Below, piece by piece: positions 36,351 to 56,500 of a stretch of 64,000 nucleotides of DNA. The stretch covers positions 34,075,288 through 34,139,287 of the forward strand of contig NC_079519.1 in the NCBI RefSeq assembly GCF_000801105.2, in the 5' to 3' direction. Under the pieces are notes generated by a model, which worked only from the letters and a program-made list of their open reading frames with translations, was not told the origin of the DNA and did no database searches. A program made the position numbers and the translations under genes. This stretch comes from Raphanus sativus (lineage: Eukaryota > Streptophyta > Magnoliopsida > Brassicales > Brassicaceae). The first letter of the stretch is position 1; the number at the start of each line of letters is the position of its first letter.

Positions 36351-37440
36351 AAAAGTCTATTAAGACGTGGTCACGTGGTCCTGGTTATGAATATATTTTT
36401 TTTTTTGATAAATCCTGGTTATGAATATTGCATCTTGACTGATTCATTTTGCTGTTTTGTTTTTTTTTCTCTTGGACGTAATTTCCATGTTATAAAGACG
36501 TAGTTTCCATCTTCTCTTGTCTCTAATAAATAAATCATGTTGTTATACTCATACTCGTCCATGGACGGCAAAACTTTTAACAAAGTCAGAACAAGCTAAA
36601 GAATGGAAAGTGACTTGGCTCCCATCCAGTGCCGTGCGAAGGTTCTATGGGGCCTAAGGCAAAAAGAAAATGTTTCAAAAAAATCTTTTGCTAGAAAAAA
36701 AAATTATGTAGTAAGAAAATTATGTACATTACGATAAAATAAAATTGCCTTTATGATATTTTAAAAAAATTATACAGATTAAATTTTACAACTTCATACT
36801 AATCATTTTCTATTTTTACAAAGAAATTTTTTTAATAGATTAGTTTATATATATACAAGATTTTGTATTTTTACGGTAGCTATATATAGATTATTACGTC
36901 AAATAATTTATGAAACACAATTAGTAATTTAATAGGTAACTAGTAAAGAAAATGATTGAAACATTATAAACATGAAGGCAACAGAACTGAAGCTAATGAA
37001 GAACATAATTTCCTCAAACGTCAATAACATATCTATATAAACAATCCACCACATGTATAAGATGAATACCAATACTTACAGTAACATCCTATAAAGACAG
37101 AAAATAACATATTTTGGTATTTGTTTTAGTTAAAAAATAGTTCATTTACATTTTTTTTCTCTATCAATTAATTTATTTAGTAAAAAAAAAAAAAGTCAAT
37201 GTGATAAATGGGGCCCTAAAACTAGATGAGAAAGTTTGGGGCCTAGCGCAATTGCCTCTTTTCTTTGAGGGTGAGCACGGCTCTGCTCCCATCGTTGAAA
37301 TTCTTTATGAAAATAATAAAAATACATCAATGTATTACGTAGAGCATCAATGTTTCGAAGGTTCCTTGCTTTTTTCTATAGCAATGCAGTGCTACCCGGA
37401 CGTGTTCGTCCTTGACTCCTCGTCAAGTTGAAGTATCAAT
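36351..37440 (+). pseudogene. Broken duplicate of the 38499 gene, split by a hAT-type insertion
   Basis: The leader and first codons of the gene at 38499 are duplicated here: AGAACAAGCTAAAGAATGGA precedes an ATG at 36603, and codons 1-8 read MESDLAPI against MERDLAPI. The coding sequence is then interrupted by a 659 bp element and resumes at 37294 with VEIL. Further downstream the copy carries deletions and a frame change, recognisable by the shared stretch TTTCGAAGGTTCCTTGCTTT (37351-37370), and similarity ends near 37440. The repeats of the intact protein are lost. Confidence 0.82.
36627..37285. mobile_element. Non-autonomous hAT-type element with 8 bp target duplication
   Basis: The ends CAGTGCCGTGC and (inverted) CAGAGCCGTGC are imperfect terminal inverted repeats of the hAT pattern. 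The sequence CTCCCATC flanks both sides exactly (36619-36626 and 37286-37293), which is the 8 bp duplication typical of hAT transposition. The intact paralogue at 38499 has a single CTCCCATC at the same place, confirming the empty site. The 659 bp interior is AT-rich with GGGGCC motifs near both ends and no transposase. Confidence 0.9.
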
Positions 37441-38281
37441 GAAGATTATTAAGATGAAGAAACAAGCAAGTCTTGGATAAAAATTAGAGGTAGATGAATA
37501 TTTTACTATTTGATAAAAAAAAGATAAAGTAAAGGTATGTCTCCCAAACAAAACAAAAAACATTATATTACAATGAGAAAAATTAATGATAAAAAAATCA
37601 AATTACTTTTTTTTTTAATTTATACACCAAATTTTAAGGCATGTGTGTACTTATTTGTTTTATTGAAGCACAATTTCATTAAATGGTATATAAATTATAT
37701 TTTAGCTTAATTTTCAAAAATATAATTTTGAAAAAATATAATAATTATCAAATTTAAATATAATAAATGTTAAAAGTTTAAGACATAAAAAAAACCTCAA
37801 ACAAAAACTTTAGCTGCCATTGCCTTCGGCCGCAAGCTTCAGCTGCTGGAGGCCATCCTTCTTTCTGGTGGTGGACCCTATCCAAGGTTAACCCCAAAAA
37901 ATTTGGTCACGACCGAAAGCCTTGTATGTTATAACCCTCACTGACCAGAATTCGAGCACTGGTTCACTTCTGGCCTATGGTCTAGATGGAGGAAGGCATA
38001 GTAGTTGTTGATATTCTGAAGTAACGAAGGATGCTCCACCGTTGTTGGGATTAGACTCAGTCTAACAAATCCAATTGTCAATTGATCAAAGACTTGAGCT
38101 CTCTCACACTCCGAGTAAGGATTTACAGATTTACATAACTGGTCTACACCATCAAATTAACTAGCTCAATCTTCTTAAACTTGAATCTTGATTGCCGTTG
38201 AAACACTCAACATGTTCAATACTCGACGCTTGAACACATTCATGTTCAAGCTCTGACCTCTAATATGTTTGACTCCAAGTT
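37441..38281. other. Intergenic spacer of the tandem duplication
   Basis: AT-rich to 37800. From about 37800 to 38275 the sequence is of more balanced composition and non-coding. The stretch from TGTTGGGATTAGAC at 38043 onward looks like part of an LTR, but no partner or target duplication was identified. Confidence 0.3.
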
Positions 38282-38498
38282 AAAAGTCTATTAAGACTTG
38301 GTGTCATACAAGACTTGTTCCTGATTATGGATGTGGCTGTGACATCTGGACTGGTTCAATTTTTTTGTTTTGTTTTTGTTTTCTCTAATTTCCATGTTCT
38401 CTCGTCTCTTTTTTTGTCTGTCACTAAATAAATAAACCATGTAGTTATATTTATACACAGGCAAGGCAACTCTTAAAATAATCAGAACAAGCTAAAGA

Positions 38499-39476
38499 AT
38501 GGAGAGAGACTTGGCTCCCATCGTTGAAGTTCTTGAAGAAAACACATCAGATCATGATCCATCTCTTCCTTCGGGAGGAAAGACTTCCAGAAGAGTATCA
38601 CGTAGATCATCATTGTTTCGAAGGTTCCTTGCTTTTTTCTGTTGCAGTCATGCTACCACGATGTCCATGTCCAGGAGGTGCAGTATCCAAATTGTTGATT
38701 CCGACTCGTCTTCACCAACATCAGAAGGATCCAGTCCTACCGCCCAGGTAGGTCTAATAAGTGTTATTTCTCTTAGTGACAAATTGTACTTGTCACCATC
38801 TGGTGAAAAAATTTCAGAACAAGACAAAAGTAGCATTCAAAGCCCCGGTTTTGAAGGATCTGATTCCATACTAGCTGAAGACTCAAGACCACAGAGTTAT
38901 GTACTCGCAGATGAGTCTAGTTTAGGTGAAACAGTTTCAGAACAAGACAGAGGAAACATTCCAAGCCCTGCTTCTGAAGAAAACATTTCAGGCCCCGGTT
39001 CTGAAGAATCTGATACCACAGAAAGTGAAGATTCAACATCACAAGGCTATGTAACCGCAGATGAATTTACTCTAGGCAACACAATTTCAGAACATGAAAG
39101 AAGAGGCATGCCAAGCCCTGTTTCAGAAAAATCTGATTCCACACAATATGAAGATTCAACATCACATGGCTATGTAATAATTTCAGATGATTTGACTTTA
39201 AGTGAAACAATTTCAGAACATGACAGGGGAAACATTCCATACCCTGCTCATGAAGGACATGATTTCATTGAATATGAAGATTCAGCATCAGATATCTATA
39301 TAGCTGCAAATGAATTGACACAAGACAGCTTCCCTCAACTCCCCTCTTCTCCACTATCAATTGAATCAACATTCCCTCCGCAAAATTCAGCTCCAGGAAC
39401 TCTTGGGAGAACTTTTCAGCAAAAACAAACAGCTATTAGGAGAGCTGGCGGTCTTAGAAATGTTTCCAACATGTGA
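38499..39476 (+). CDS. Acidic repeat protein of unknown function
   Basis: This single-exon 325-residue protein is not recognised. The N-terminus (MERDLAPIVEVLEENT) is followed by a basic, serine-rich stretch and a short hydrophobic cysteine patch (SRRSSLFRRFLAFFCCSH, residues 34-51), which might be a lipidation or membrane-contact site. Residues ~106-279 are four acidic repeats of about 41-50 residues. Each has SE(Q/H)D, then I/MPSP or similar, a SD/ED-rich patch, GYV-ADE-TLGET. The C-terminus is basic (RRAGGLRN). No enzyme motif is visible and disorder is likely. The leader is duplicated upstream with a broken copy (36351-37440), so the gene arose or spread by local tandem duplication. Even third-position divergence among the repeats and an intact frame suggest a real gene; expression is unproven. 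Confidence 0.65.
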   Translation: MERDLAPIVEVLEENTSDHDPSLPSGGKTSRRVSRRSSLFRRFLAFFCCSHATTMSMSRRCSIQIVDSDSSSPTSEGSSPTAQVGLISVISLSDKLYLSPSGEKISEQDKSSIQSPGFEGSDSILAEDSRPQSYVLADESSLGETVSEQDRGNIPSPASEENISGPGSEESDTTESEDSTSQGYVTADEFTLGNTISEHERRGMPSPVSEKSDSTQYEDSTSHGYVIISDDLTLSETISEHDRGNIPYPAHEGHDFIEYEDSASDIYIAANELTQDSFPQLPSSPLSIESTFPPQNSAPGTLGRTFQQKQTAIRRAGGLRNVSNM

Positions 39477-39618
39477 AGACATTACGCCTCTGGTTTGTTC
39501 GCTCATCTGGAAATTCAATGGTGTACTTGGATAATGTCTTTGAGTATTTTTTTTTTTTGTTTCTATTTTTGATTGTGAATCTGGATATTAATGCAACTTA
39601 CTTTCTTTTGGTTAATCA

Positions 39619-40677
39619 TCTATATTATTAAAAGAGAAATACCCATATAAAATAACCCTTAGTTTTCAGTTTTATTTACACTTCCATGCCACTGACATTA
39701 AATATTATTTCATATTTTAATACTGTCTTTTCCACTTTGATTAATGTGTTTTCCAAAATTAAATTTGAATTAAATACACAATTAAATAATACTTCCTATT
39801 TTAATGCTTTGTCTTTTCCACTTACATTAATGTGTTTTTAAAAATTAAATTTGAATTAAATACACTTCATTAACTTCTCAATTAAATCAGTGTCAAATTC
39901 AAAAAAAAATATATTTTTATTGGACAAACAATTCATGGAAATTATAATATCAACTCTTCATAGAACAAATCTAAACGAAAAAATATTACCAAATTTGAAC
40001 CGAAACTAGATAATATCCAAACAGATTTACCATTTTGGTATTTAGAGAACCATAACTAAACCTTATCCGAACAAAATATTTCGGATATTCGAATGTATTT
40101 AAATCATATTTATATACTTCAATATGTTAGCTATTTTTCGAGTTAATATCCAAAATATAAGCTATTTTTTAAGTTGTTTAAAATATTTGAAATATAAAAA
40201 TAGTCAAAAGTAAACATCTAAAGTAGATAAACAATAATCAAAACACCAAAAAACTTAAAATATATATTTATTCTTCATCCAAATATTCAAGTTAAACCTA
40301 TTTTAATTTTTAATTTACGTACTTTAGCTTACATTACTCAAATTTACATGTTATATATATATTTTTAGATTTAACGATATTTAAATATATATAAATTTAA
40401 AAAAATTAAAAATAGTTTAAACGGGTTATCAAACCCGTAAAGATCCAAATCAAATCGGAACCAAAGCTTATAAATACCCGAATAGAGCTAGAGTTTTTAA
40501 ACTCAAAAATCTCAAACCCGAATAGATTTTAACCGAATTCGAGTGGATACCTAAATACTCATCCCTAACTTAGTCAATATAAAATGATCAAATATTATAA
40601 ATATACTATTTAGTATAAATAAATAAAAACTAAAACTGAAAATTAATACCCGTGCGGTCGCACGGATTCAAGATCTA
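39619..40677 (+). mobile_element. Non-autonomous Helitron (plus strand)
   Basis: The 5' end TCTATATTATTAAAAGAGAA follows a host A at 39618. The 3' end has the hairpin CCGTGCG-GT-CGCACGG (40649-40664), then ATTCAAGAT and CTAG (40674-40677), followed by a host T. All Helitron hallmarks are present. The 1059 bp interior has no coding frame and contains the dispersed repeat seen at 1955-2570, in the same orientation relative to the element. It and the element at 1842-3190 are therefore probably one family. Confidence 0.88.
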
Positions 40678-43018
40678 GTAATAATTTATTTCATCAGTTT
40701 CATCAAAAGATTCAAAATTATTTACTTTCATCAGTTTATGGGTTTATCATGTTTTCAAAAAATAATATTGTATAAAATTTATTTTACAATTTCTTAGAAC
40801 TTCTAGTCTGTACCAGGCAAAAACTAGATATTTTAAGTATTTTTGGTGTTTGAGTAATTTTAGTTATTTTAGATATTTATATATTTTTAAGTATTTTGAA
40901 AATTTAAAAGTATCTTATATATTTTGGATGTTTTTAATATATATTAAATCTAAAATAATTAATATATTTAGATATATAAATCTATTCACATGACATTCGG
41001 ATATCCAAAATACTTCGGTTCTGGTCGGGTTTAGTTTTGGTTTTCTACATACCAAAATTCTGAGCCCGTTCGGATATTTAGAACTTGATTGTTTTTTGTT
41101 TTTGAAATGGTTTATTGTTTTTGTTTTGACCACCTGTTTTGCTAATCAAGATTTTAGAAAAAAATATTCCTTAAAATGTAGTGAAATTAGTTTTTAAAAT
41201 AACTATCTAATTTTTACACAAAAATCAAAAGCTAATTTTTTTTTATATTTTGGCCAACAATAGTTTTTTTGAATTTTAAATTTTAAAATTTCTCTTATAT
41301 ATTCTTTTCTATGTTTATCTTTTTTCTCTCAACTCCCACATCTTTTAAATATGTTATCAATTAAACTATGGAATAAAGTATTAAAAATAAAAATAAAATA
41401 AAAATAAAATTATAAATTATTCAGAATGACAAATGATGGATGATTACATAGTTTCGATTTCCACAATAACAGTCTTTTTAAAGTTTAAGTAATTGGAGTT
41501 TTGTTTAGGTAAATTAGTTTTATAATTATTACTTTATAGTATAAAATCTATGATAAAATTTACTAAAACTATTGGTTATATCTACTATACATTTATTAAG
41601 TAGTCATTTTATTTAAATTCTATCTTTTTTTTGTCGACAATCTTCTTTAGAAAAAGCTTACCATTTTTTAAAAATATAATTTAATTATTATTTTATAGAA
41701 TTTAATGTACTTTAGATTTTAGATATTTTGATATTTGAATTGAATATTCTTTTTTCAACTTACCATATTTTAAAAATATAACTAATTACAGTTTGTTTTT
41801 AATATTATCTATTAATTGTGTATTGTTCTAGAGATACAAAATTAAAGTTTTAAAAAATTTATCTATTATTTTTATTGTATAATTTAAAAAAATAAAAATA
41901 AAAATTTATTTATTTAGTGATAATAATTTTTTTTTATTTTAACTGCTTCGAAAAGATAATTTTATATTTATAAAATATTTTAGTTTGGAAAACAAAACCT
42001 AAAATCTAATGTCATCATTCAAGTTTTTTGAAAAACTAAAAATCTCTAGAAAAACTAGAAACTAAAAACTAAAATCAAAATCCAAACAACTAAAATTTTA
42101 AAACTATGCAAAATTGCAAACCATCATTACCTTAATCAATTTCGATTCAAATTTGTACTACTTTTTTCGGATTGAGTTAGATGCGGTTTTTTGGATTTGA
42201 GATTTTTGTCCAGCCCTAGTCACAAGTTTTTCATACTTAGGATGCAAAAGAGAACACCCTAGTTCTAAAAAGATAAAATTAGTTTTCTTCTTCCGACAAA
42301 ATAAAAATCACTGCATAAGAAAAATATTTCAGGACAGTTTTAACTTTCAAAGGCCAAAAACGGGTCCCCAGTGACTGTCAACTAACACAGGTAACCTAAG
42401 TTCAGCCCAAAAAACCTGATGGTCCACTTTACATTTCTCATTAAATAATTCTTTTTATCACCAGAACAAAGACGTCAAGAAAAGAAAATTACCAACGATT
42501 CCTTTTTCTTTTCTTTTTTTTGAGTTTTAGTTAAAAGGATTCTACAGAATGGTTTTCGGCGGCGGTTTTAAAAACAGAAGATTTCGTTTTGAACATTATT
42601 TAATTAAAATTTAATCAATAAATAAATAAATAAAAGATAAAGCTCGTCGTATTCTAGAAAAAACGAAATTAACCATAAACAAGCAACAAACCGAAAACAG
42701 TTAAAAAAACACACTAAAACATCAAAAGTAGAAACTGAAGATCTCTAGTGAACAACTTTGGAAAAAAAAAAAGTAAAGGAAAGGAAAGAGATCCATGGCT
42801 GGTTACTTAGAAGACCGATTGCACAGTAGTAGTCACTCACACCACACCAAAACAGAAGCGAAGAAAGCAAAAGAGAAAAAAAGAAAAAAAATCTCGAGAG
42901 GGAAAGGGGGACACGTGGCGGGTAGATAGGCCACAGTGAGGTCTCCGGTTGTGTCTCATGTGAGGTGCGTGCCATGTCAGAGTCCGTTCCCCTATGAGCC
43001 CGGCGAATCCGAATCATC
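40678..43018. other. AT-rich intergenic region with repeat copy
   Basis: Includes another copy of the dispersed repeat (40818-41150), simple A/T-rich repeats (41385-41415, 42615-42635) and, from about 42400, the probable promoter of the CHR4-like gene. No gene seen. Confidence 0.45.
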
Positions 43019-43926
43019 TGGCCCCCCTTTCTCTCTCTCTCTCTCTAGACTTTTCTCTCTCTCTACTTATTTATCGTTTCGCGTGTCGCGTCTTTATCTT
43101 TCCTTTCGTATCGCAACTTCTCTCTCTCTCTCTCTCTTTCTATCGTCGAGGCCGTGCCCTAGAAGAGCCCCCCTTTCCTCATCTCTCCTCCGTGACTTCC
43201 TTCAATCCCTAGCCTCCGTTCTTCGGATTTCTCGTCCTTCGATCATCGAGACTTAGTGTTTTAACTTAATTTCCACCCCAATCGATTTCAGATTCGTAAG
43301 CTCTTTTTCTCCTTCTCGTTGATTTCAATTCTCGATGTCGATTTGTTCTTTGTGTGAGGTTAATTGGGGTTTATCATCGACGAAGCCTTATGGTTTAGTG
43401 TCAAATGTCTGTTGCAGAATGCTCATGACTTGTTTTCCTCTCATCGCGCGTTGTGTGTTTGAGTGATTTTGGTCTTGACTTGATCTCTTTAATGTGATTT
43501 GCCGTTTTGAGGTTTGCAGTAGTTTCATTGTTGTTTGAAGCACTAGGTAGAGGAATGTAATTAAGTATTTTTACATTAATAATGGAAGTGAGGGATCAAA
43601 TCGTTTTTTAACTATGTATAGATTCGTTACTAGGTTTTGTGTTTAATGAAGACCCGTTGATTGAGAGTATGTTAAATATGTTAAGCGTTATCATTTATCA
43701 CTACCGTCTTTACTGCGTTTATCATTTTAGCTTCTTTATCTCTGTTTGACATCCTTGTTGATTCAGTATCTCTTCATCTTAGACTAACATTTTACCTTAC
43801 TTGTGTTTTTTTCTTTGTAATTGTAGTGTGGAAGCAAAGTTATTACTTCTGTAGGTGTTGTGATTTTACACATGAAGGTCTGTCCATTGCAGTGTCAGGC
43901 AGATGGTATGAAACCAGAAGTAGAAT
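43019..43926 (+). promoter_or_regulatory. 5' leader of the CHR4-like gene: CT repeats, leader intron and overlapping uORF
   Basis: CT microsatellites at 43029-43068 and 43111-43138 mark a pyrimidine-rich leader typical of plant 5' UTRs. A donor GATTC|GTAAGC at 43295 and an acceptor TTGTAATTGTAG at about 43826 suggest a leader intron. If transcription includes the stretch before the main start, a 24-codon upstream frame begins at ATG 43872 and ends at 43946, overlapping the main ATG at 43927. Splicing at a later acceptor could remove its start. Confidence 0.45.
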
Positions 43927-52432
<8,506 letters not shown>

Positions 52433-53156
52433 AGTCTACAATCGAATTGCATTGAAAATATACCAGTGTTGCTTTTGTTTAGGTCCTTGCGATCAAAATG
52501 GGTACTATATGGCTATTAAGTTTTGTAGGTATGACGCAACTCAGTGAAGAAGCAGTATATGTACTGGGACTTTCACCATTTTTATCTTTTTAAATTCTTC
52601 TTGATTTGTAAAACTTGTGTAAGAGAATGACGAAGCCTATTTTAATGATCTAACTAGTTGGTTTGGATTGTGTAATACCAGATAATGTAGATTGTAATGC
52701 TTACTATAATGCTTCAGTTAGAAAAGCCTTCTTACTTCTGGGTATTTTTACATATCAGGGTCGGGTCCAGCTAAAGTTATGTTCATAAATATCATTGGTC
52801 TCAGAATTACCAATTTACCTCTGGCCATGTTCAACGACTTGACTCTTCTTCTCCTTGTTTGCGTTTAGTTTAGGGTCGCCGTCAACTATACGTTTCCACA
52901 CTCAAACCTTCTATATTTCATGCTCATGGAGAAACCTCCCAAAGTTGTGTGTCATCATCATTCATCAATTGTCCATACGAAGTAAATAACTCAAGTTAAA
53001 ATCGATTAATTTGCGTTTTATCGGATTTTACGAACTATGATTACCCATGATCATATCCTGAATTCATTTATAACAACAAAAAATAGCATGTCCACTTCGT
53101 GATAATATGTAGTTTAACAGTAATATACAAATTAAGGATGAAATTTAATCATCAAT
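52433..53156. other. Intergenic, CHR4 3' UTR and spacer
   Basis: The first ~300 bases are probable 3' UTR. The rest is spacer with no gene seen. Confidence 0.4.
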
Positions 53157-53230
53157 GCCGTCTTAGCTCAGTGGTAGAGCGCGTGACTTTTAATCCCGTG
53201 GCCGTGGGTTCTCGATCCCCACAGACGGCG
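53157..53230 (+). tRNA. tRNA-Lys(UUU), structurally altered, possibly a pseudogene
   Basis: The acceptor stem GCCGTCT/AGACGGC is perfect and the discriminator is G. The D arm carries TAGCTCAGTGGTAGAGC (box A). The anticodon loop CTTTTAA gives UUU, hence lysine. Two faults are seen. The anticodon stem CGTGA/TCCCG has a T-C mismatch. The T-arm GTGGG-TTCTCGATC-CCCAC has a nine-base loop instead of seven, a two-base insertion that breaks box B (GGTTCGATCC expected). The total is 74 bases. Both the promoter and folding should suffer, so it may be inactive. Confidence 0.75.
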
Positions 53231-53510
53231 ACCATTATTTGATATTCTTCTTTTTCTTTATTTTTCTCAAAAAAGGTCTCCTATATATATCAGTCGGGTA
53301 GATTCAGCCAGTAAAAAAATTAGATTATATTTTTTTCTCCATCTCACAAAAAGTAATCCTCTAATTCTTTGTTATACTTTAAAAGGAAAACAAATGAGTC
53401 TCTGAAATTCAAACATCATTCGCGGAAGAAGTTCTCCTCTTTCACCTTCTTCATTTATTTTGATCCATTTTCTCCGTCTGCTTGACGTCCCAATCTCACA
53501 AACGTAAAAA
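53231..53510. promoter_or_regulatory. Promoter and leader of the RAN1-like gene
   Basis: A 280 bp gap between the tRNA and the RAN1-like start. It must contain much of the core promoter and leader. No specific element is certain. Confidence 0.35.
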
Positions 53511-56500
53511 ATGGCGCCGAGTAGACGAGATATACAGCTTACACGGATCACCGGACACATCCTTGGTTCTTCGGAGGATGCGGAGAACGAAGAGATGGAG
53601 GGAGTTCGTCTTCTTGATTCGTATGATGACGACGAAGAGAACGCTCATTTTCTTAGTAAGATAGAGGGAGGAGGAAGCGGAGATTCCGGTTTGAGGAAGA
53701 TTCAGGTCGGAGTAACCGGTATGACTTGTGCTGCTTGTTCTAATGCCGTCGAAGGAGCTTTGATGAGCGTTAGTGGCGTATTCAAAGCCTCTGTCGCTTT
53801 ACTACAGAACAGAGCCGATGTTGTTTTCGACCCCAAATTAATCAAGGTTTTTCTCTTTTTTTATTAATTGTTTTCTTTCTTGTGTCCCAAAAAAAAATTA
53901 ATTGTTCCCATTCTCTTATGCCTGAACACTTTTTAAGTGAATCCAAAATCCAAAAAGAACCCGAACCTAATAACTCAAGTTCGTATTTGATCTATAAAAT
54001 ACTATAATACATTTTGTAAGATGGTATTTATGGATATTATCGAACCCAGCTCAAACCTGAAAGGACATTCAAAAACACTTGAATGTTTGAATTAGTATCC
54101 GAAAAAGTATTCAAATTCTAAATAAATAATTTGATAGAATATTTAAAAATATCATAGTACTAAAAAAATTGAACCAAAATGAATTTTTATATGAGTACAA
54201 AATCTATCTGAATTTAACCGAACCTGACCTGCAGAACATATACTGATATACATAATCCGAAGAGGCTTTAGTAGGCTAAATCTGAAAATCTAAAAATCTA
54301 AAATTCAATTCAAACTCGAACAGTTACCCGAAGCCCATGCCTATTCTTTTTAATTAATTGTTTTAATTTTTATTTATTTCTCGACGATTAATTTCATCTC
54401 TATTTATATATTTTCTGCTGTAGGAAGAGGACATTAAAGAAGCTATAGAGGATGCTGGATTTGAGGCAGAGATTCTAGCAGAGCCTGTTACTGCCGGGAC
54501 CAAGACAACTTTGGTGGGACAGTTTACTATTGGAGGCATGACATGCGCAGCTTGTGTTAACTCAGTTGAAGGCATTCTAAAAGACCTTCCTGGAGTCAAA
54601 AGAGCAGTGGTGGCTTTAGCTACATCCTTAGGAGAAGTCGAGTACGATCCTAACCTAATCAACAAAGATGATATCGTGACTGCGATCGAAGATGCTGGCT
54701 TCGAGGGCTCCCTAGTGCAGAGCAACCAGCAGGACAAACTCCTTTTAAGAGTCGACGGTGTGCTAAACGAGCTTGACGCTCAGGTTCTTGAAGGCATACT
54801 TACGAGATTGAAAGGGGTTAGGCAGTTTCGCGTTGACAATTTGTCAGGAGAGCTTGATGTGGTGTTTGATCCGGAGGTTGTGAACTCGAGAACGTTGGTT
54901 GATGATATTGAAGGAGAAGGTTATGGGAAGTTCAAGTTACGTGTCATGAGCCCTTACGAAAGGTTGACTTCTAAAGACACTGGAGAGGCTTCGAATATGT
55001 TTCGTCGTTTTATCTGCAGTCTTTCTCTGGCTGTGAGTTTTTTTATCTGCTAATACACACACCATTTTATGATACGTTCACTACGGTCGATATGAGCACA
55101 TCCTAGTAAAACACACTAATTATATGATATAAATTTCTAAATTATATAATTTTTTAAACCTTATGTCATTAACAAAATATATTTTTTTTAATCCAGATCC
55201 CTCTCTTCTGTATCCAAGTAATCTGCCCCTACATTGCTGCTTTGAATAACGTACTGGAATGGAGATGTGGACCCTTCATGATGAGTGACTGGTTTAAATG
55301 GGGCCTAGTAAGTATTATTCAGTTTGTTATTGGCAAGCGCTTCTACGTTGCTGCATGGAGAGCTCTTCGAAACGGTTCAACTAACATGGATGTTCTGGTC
55401 GCTCTGGGCACGTCCGCGTCTTACTTCTACTCTGTTGGGGCTCTTTTATATGGTGCAGTCACCGGGTTCTGGTCACCGACGTACTTTGATGCAAGCGCTA
55501 TGTTGATAACATTTGTCTTGCTGGGAAAGTATTTAGAATCTCTTGCAAAAGGGAAAACTTCAGATGCTATGAAGAAACTAGTACAACTTACTCCAGCAAC
55601 CGCCGTTTTACTTATCGATGGCAAAGGTAACTAACTTGTCCTAATCATATTGTTACTCAGTATTTAACTTTTTGATGTTTATTTCCATTTATTATAGGAG
55701 GGAAGTTTGTAGGGGAAAGGGAGATAGATGCGTTGCTAATTCAGCCTGGTGATTCATTAAAAGTTGTTCCTGGTGGGAAGATCCCTGCGGATGGTGTTGT
55801 TGTGTGGGGCTCAAGTTACGTCAATGAAAGTATGGTGACTGGTGAATCAGTTCCTGTATCTAAAGAAGTTGGTTCACCAGTGATCGGAGGTACTATTAAC
55901 ACGCATGGTGCTCTTCACATTAAAGCTACAAAAGTGGGATCTGATGCAGTTCTAAGCCAGATTATTAGTTTGGTCGAGACGGCACAGATGTCTAAAGCTC
56001 CTATCCAGCAATTTGCAGACTATGTAAGTAGTTGTGTCATCTCTTTAGCTTTGTGATATATTCATTAACAGGGCAACACATTTCTTTGCAGGTTGCTAGT
56101 ATCTTTGTTCCTGTAGTGGTTACTTTGGCGTTGATCACCTTAGTGGGCTGGTGAGATTCAGTCTTTTTACCATTCCCTCAGACTAGTTTGTTTTCATTTC
56201 TAGAATTAAATGATATTTACAGGTCAATTGCTGGAGCTGTTGGAGGTTATCCAGAAGAATGGATACCGGAAAACGGAACTCACTTTGTGTTCTCGCTTAT
56301 GTTCTCAATCTCTGTTGTGGTAATCGCCTGCCCTTGTGCACTTGGCTTGGCAACACCAACCGCTGTCATGGTGGCAACAGGAGTTGGTGCAACCAATGGT
56401 GTACTGATCAAAGGAGGTGATGCATTGGAGAAAGCTCACAAACTGAAATATATAATATTCGACAAAACAGGCACTTTAACTCAAGGGAAAGCCACCGTGA

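Noticed and set aside
38043..38275. Possible solo LTR beginning TGTTGGGATTAG
   Set aside because: No second boundary, primer-binding site or 5 bp duplication could be identified.
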